Of a stretch of 6,698 nucleotides of DNA, positions 5,001-6,698 are shown piece after piece. The notes below the pieces were generated by a model that worked only from the letters and a program-made list of their open reading frames with translations, made no database searches and was not told the DNA's origin. Within the stretch, counting starts at the first letter, position 1, and each line of letters begins with the position of its first letter. Both the position numbers and the translations under genes were made by a program. Origin of the DNA: DASWJQ01 sp036397095 (GTDB lineage: Bacteria > Chloroflexota > Anaerolineae > Anaerolineales > E44-bin32); NCBI GenBank assembly GCA_036397095.1, contig DASWJQ010000116.1, forward strand, positions 1-6,698, in the 5' to 3' direction.

Positions 5001-6698
5001 ATGGACATCACACAGGCAGTACCTCGGCGAGGGCATGACCCTCAACAACTCCTGCTCCGAGCCCTGCTCGGGCTGCTGGCGGCCGCCGTCTCGATCGCCG
5101 CCGGCTTTGTGCTGTTCCTGCTGGCGGTACGGTTGCTTTTCTGGGGCCAGGCCCTGCCCGGCGTGCAAGCCGCCGGCCTGGATGTCAGCGGGATGAACCG
5201 GCAGCAGATTGAGTTGGCCTTGGGTGAGCGGTTGACCTACGCCCAGTCGGGCCTGATCGTGCTGCGCGATGGCAACCGCCAATGGTTGGCCCGGCCGGAG
5301 CAATTGGGTGTGGTCATCGACATCCCGGCGATGGCCGAGGCGGCGCTTGCCGTTGGCCGCCAGGGCGGCCCGCTCCAATGGCTCGACGGGCAATTGCGGG
5401 CCTGGACTGAAGGCCGCAATCAACCGGTGATCGTGCTTTTCGACCAGCGAGCCGGCAGGGCGTACCTGCAATCGGTGGCCGCCGAGGTCGACCGGCCAAC
5501 GATCGAGGCTGAACTGACCATCGAAGGTCAGCAAGTGCGAGCGACGCCTGGTCAGGTGGGCCGTCAGATCGATTTGGCCGCCAGCCTGGAGGCGCTGACT
5601 CCGTTGGTATGGCGCCAACATGATGGCCAGGTTGACCTGGTGGTGCGCGAAGCACCGCCTATAGTGTTGTCGGCGGCCGAGACGGCCGAGGTGGCCAACC
5701 GTTTGCTGGCCGAATCCTTCGTGCTGGCGGCGGCCGAGGACGAGCCGGCCGATGAGCTGGCTCCGTCCGAGCTGGCGGCCATGCTGCACTTTGAGGCCGA
5801 GCCGGAGCAGGGTGTTTACCTGATAAACGCCGACGCCTCACTGATCGGCCAGCGTCTCGAACCACTGGGGCCCGAACTGGCCCGCAACCCGGAGAACGCC
5901 CGCTTCATCTTCAACGACGACACCCGCCAGTTGGACTTGCTCAAGCCGGCCGTCATCGGACGTGATTTGAACATCGAGGCCAGCATTGAAGCCATCAACC
6001 GGGCGCTATCTGCGGGCCAGCATCGGGTCACCTTGGCCTTCGACACGACCGATCCGCAGGTTCGCTCCGACGCAACGGCGGAATCGCTTGGCATCACCGA
6101 AAACGTTGTGGCCACTTCGACCTATTTCGCTGGTTCGAGCGGGTCGCGCATCCAGAACATCGGCACGGCCGCCGAGGCCTTCCACGGCCTGCTGGTCGCC
6201 CCCGGCGAGACCCTTTCGATGGCCGAAGTCCTGGGCGATATCAGCCTGGACAAAGGCTACGCCGAGGCCCTCATTATTTTCGGGAACCGGACGATCAAGG
6301 GCGTCGGCGGCGGCGTGTGCCAGGTGAGCACGACCTTGTTCCGAGCCGCCTTCCACGGCGGCTACCAAATTGATGAGCGCCATCCGCACGCCTACCGGGT
6401 GCTGTACTACGAGTCGGGGCCCGGCTCGCCCGGACCCGGACTTGACGCGACCGTCTTTGTCCCGCTGGTCGACTTCAAGTTCACCAATGACTCGGAGTAC
6501 TGGCTGTTGCTCGAAACCTACCTCTACGGCAACCAGCTGCTCTGGAAGTTCTATTCAACTTCGGACGGACGGAGCGTCAGCTGGACATCGACCGGCCCGC
6601 GCAATGTCGTCGAGGCCCCCGAGCCGCTGTACAAGGAAAACGACGAGTTGGATGAAGGCGAAATCGAGCAGGTGGACTGGGAAGCCGACGGCATGGAT
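5001..6698 (+). CDS. VanW-domain protein with membrane anchor and YoaR-like peptidoglycan-binding repeats (3' end outside window)
   Basis: An open frame of 566 codons runs from the ATG at 5001 to the window edge without a stop, so the C-terminus is missing. A single membrane helix at about 21-43, preceded by Arg9, Arg10 and Arg20, anchors the protein with the bulk outside the cell. After the helix comes a PGVQAAGLDVSGM segment, typical of the start of YoaR-like proteins. Two repeats resembling PG_binding_4 follow: the first at roughly 80-200 (VDRP at 163, QID near 190), the second at roughly 225-345 (NPENARF from 296, GRDLNIE around 322). The VanW domain spans about 367-486 with its hallmark GGGVCQVSTT, containing Cys440. 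A beta-rich tail ending in an acidic stretch follows. VanW was named from a vancomycin-resistance cluster, but its biochemical activity is not established; no other van genes are present, so resistance should not be inferred. There is no Shine-Dalgarno site and no earlier in-frame start codon. Its neighbour is the Gmad2-like lipoprotein. Confidence 0.9.
   Translation, partial: MDITQAVPRRGHDPQQLLLRALLGLLAAAVSIAAGFVLFLLAVRLLFWGQALPGVQAAGLDVSGMNRQQIELALGERLTYAQSGLIVLRDGNRQWLARPEQLGVVIDIPAMAEAALAVGRQGGPLQWLDGQLRAWTEGRNQPVIVLFDQRAGRAYLQSVAAEVDRPTIEAELTIEGQQVRATPGQVGRQIDLAASLEALTPLVWRQHDGQVDLVVREAPPIVLSAAETAEVANRLLAESFVLAAAEDEPADELAPSELAAMLHFEAEPEQGVYLINADASLIGQRLEPLGPELARNPENARFIFNDDTRQLDLLKPAVIGRDLNIEASIEAINRALSAGQHRVTLAFDTTDPQVRSDATAESLGITENVVATSTYFAGSSGSRIQNIGTAAEAFHGLLVAPGETLSMAEVLGDISLDKGYAEALIIFGNRTIKGVGGGVCQVSTTLFRAAFHGGYQIDERHPHAYRVLYYESGPGSPGPGLDATVFVPLVDFKFTNDSEYWLLLETYLYGNQLLWKFYSTSDGRSVSWTSTGPRNVVEAPEPLYKENDELDEGEIEQVDWEADGMD

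Noticed and set aside
4929..5789. Long minus-strand open frame (286 codons) opposite the VanW gene
   Set aside because: Its translation is rich in Gln, His, Arg and Gly with no recognisable domain. The opposite strand encodes a convincing VanW/YoaR protein over the same bases, so this is a GC-rich shadow frame.
5001..6698. Vancomycin-resistance cluster suggested by the VanW domain
   Set aside because: No vanA, vanH, vanX, vanR or vanS-like gene is in the window. VanW domains are widespread in wall-associated proteins unrelated to resistance.

Overview
This is a GC-rich, densely packed bacterial window with six genes, all on the + strand. Gaps between them run from about 0 to 56 bases. No tRNA, rRNA, mobile element, CRISPR array or gene-free stretch over 300 bases was seen. 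The mix of genes would fit a Chloroflexota (Anaerolineae-like) genome: a short 3-phosphoglycerate dehydrogenase, an M32 carboxypeptidase, a divergent isocitrate-dehydrogenase relative, a proline-linker lipoprotein with Gmad2-like domains, and a membrane-anchored VanW/YoaR protein. That assignment is an inference from gene content and base composition, not from a marker gene.

Layout. The left third (39-2492) holds two soluble metabolic enzymes: a short D-3-phosphoglycerate dehydrogenase (serine synthesis) and a zinc carboxypeptidase of family M32 (peptide turnover). Next comes a 121-residue four-helix membrane protein of unknown function (2523-2888). It is followed by an isocitrate/isopropylmalate-family dehydrogenase (2917-4011) that keeps the catalytic residues but has an unusual substrate-side loop and cofactor-side residues. 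The right third is cell-envelope: a lipoprotein with a proline-rich spacer and two Ig-like domains (4012/4021-4944), then a VanW-domain protein with an N-terminal membrane anchor and peptidoglycan-binding-like repeats (5001 to beyond the window end).

Regulation. The first five genes are spaced like one transcription unit (24, 30, 28 and 0-9 base gaps). The clearest promoter signal is an extended -10 element (TGATATAAT) just upstream of the VanW gene. It would give a very short, Shine-Dalgarno-less leader, so this gene probably has its own promoter. The lipoprotein and the VanW protein are both extracytoplasmic and adjacent, so a shared role at the cell wall is plausible but unproven.

Overall this looks like ordinary chromosomal sequence rather than a defence or mobile island. 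I found no convincing new multi-gene system. The points most worth a second look are the atypical dehydrogenase, the unknown four-helix protein, the near-leaderless VanW promoter and a perfect 12-bp inverted repeat inside the lipoprotein gene.
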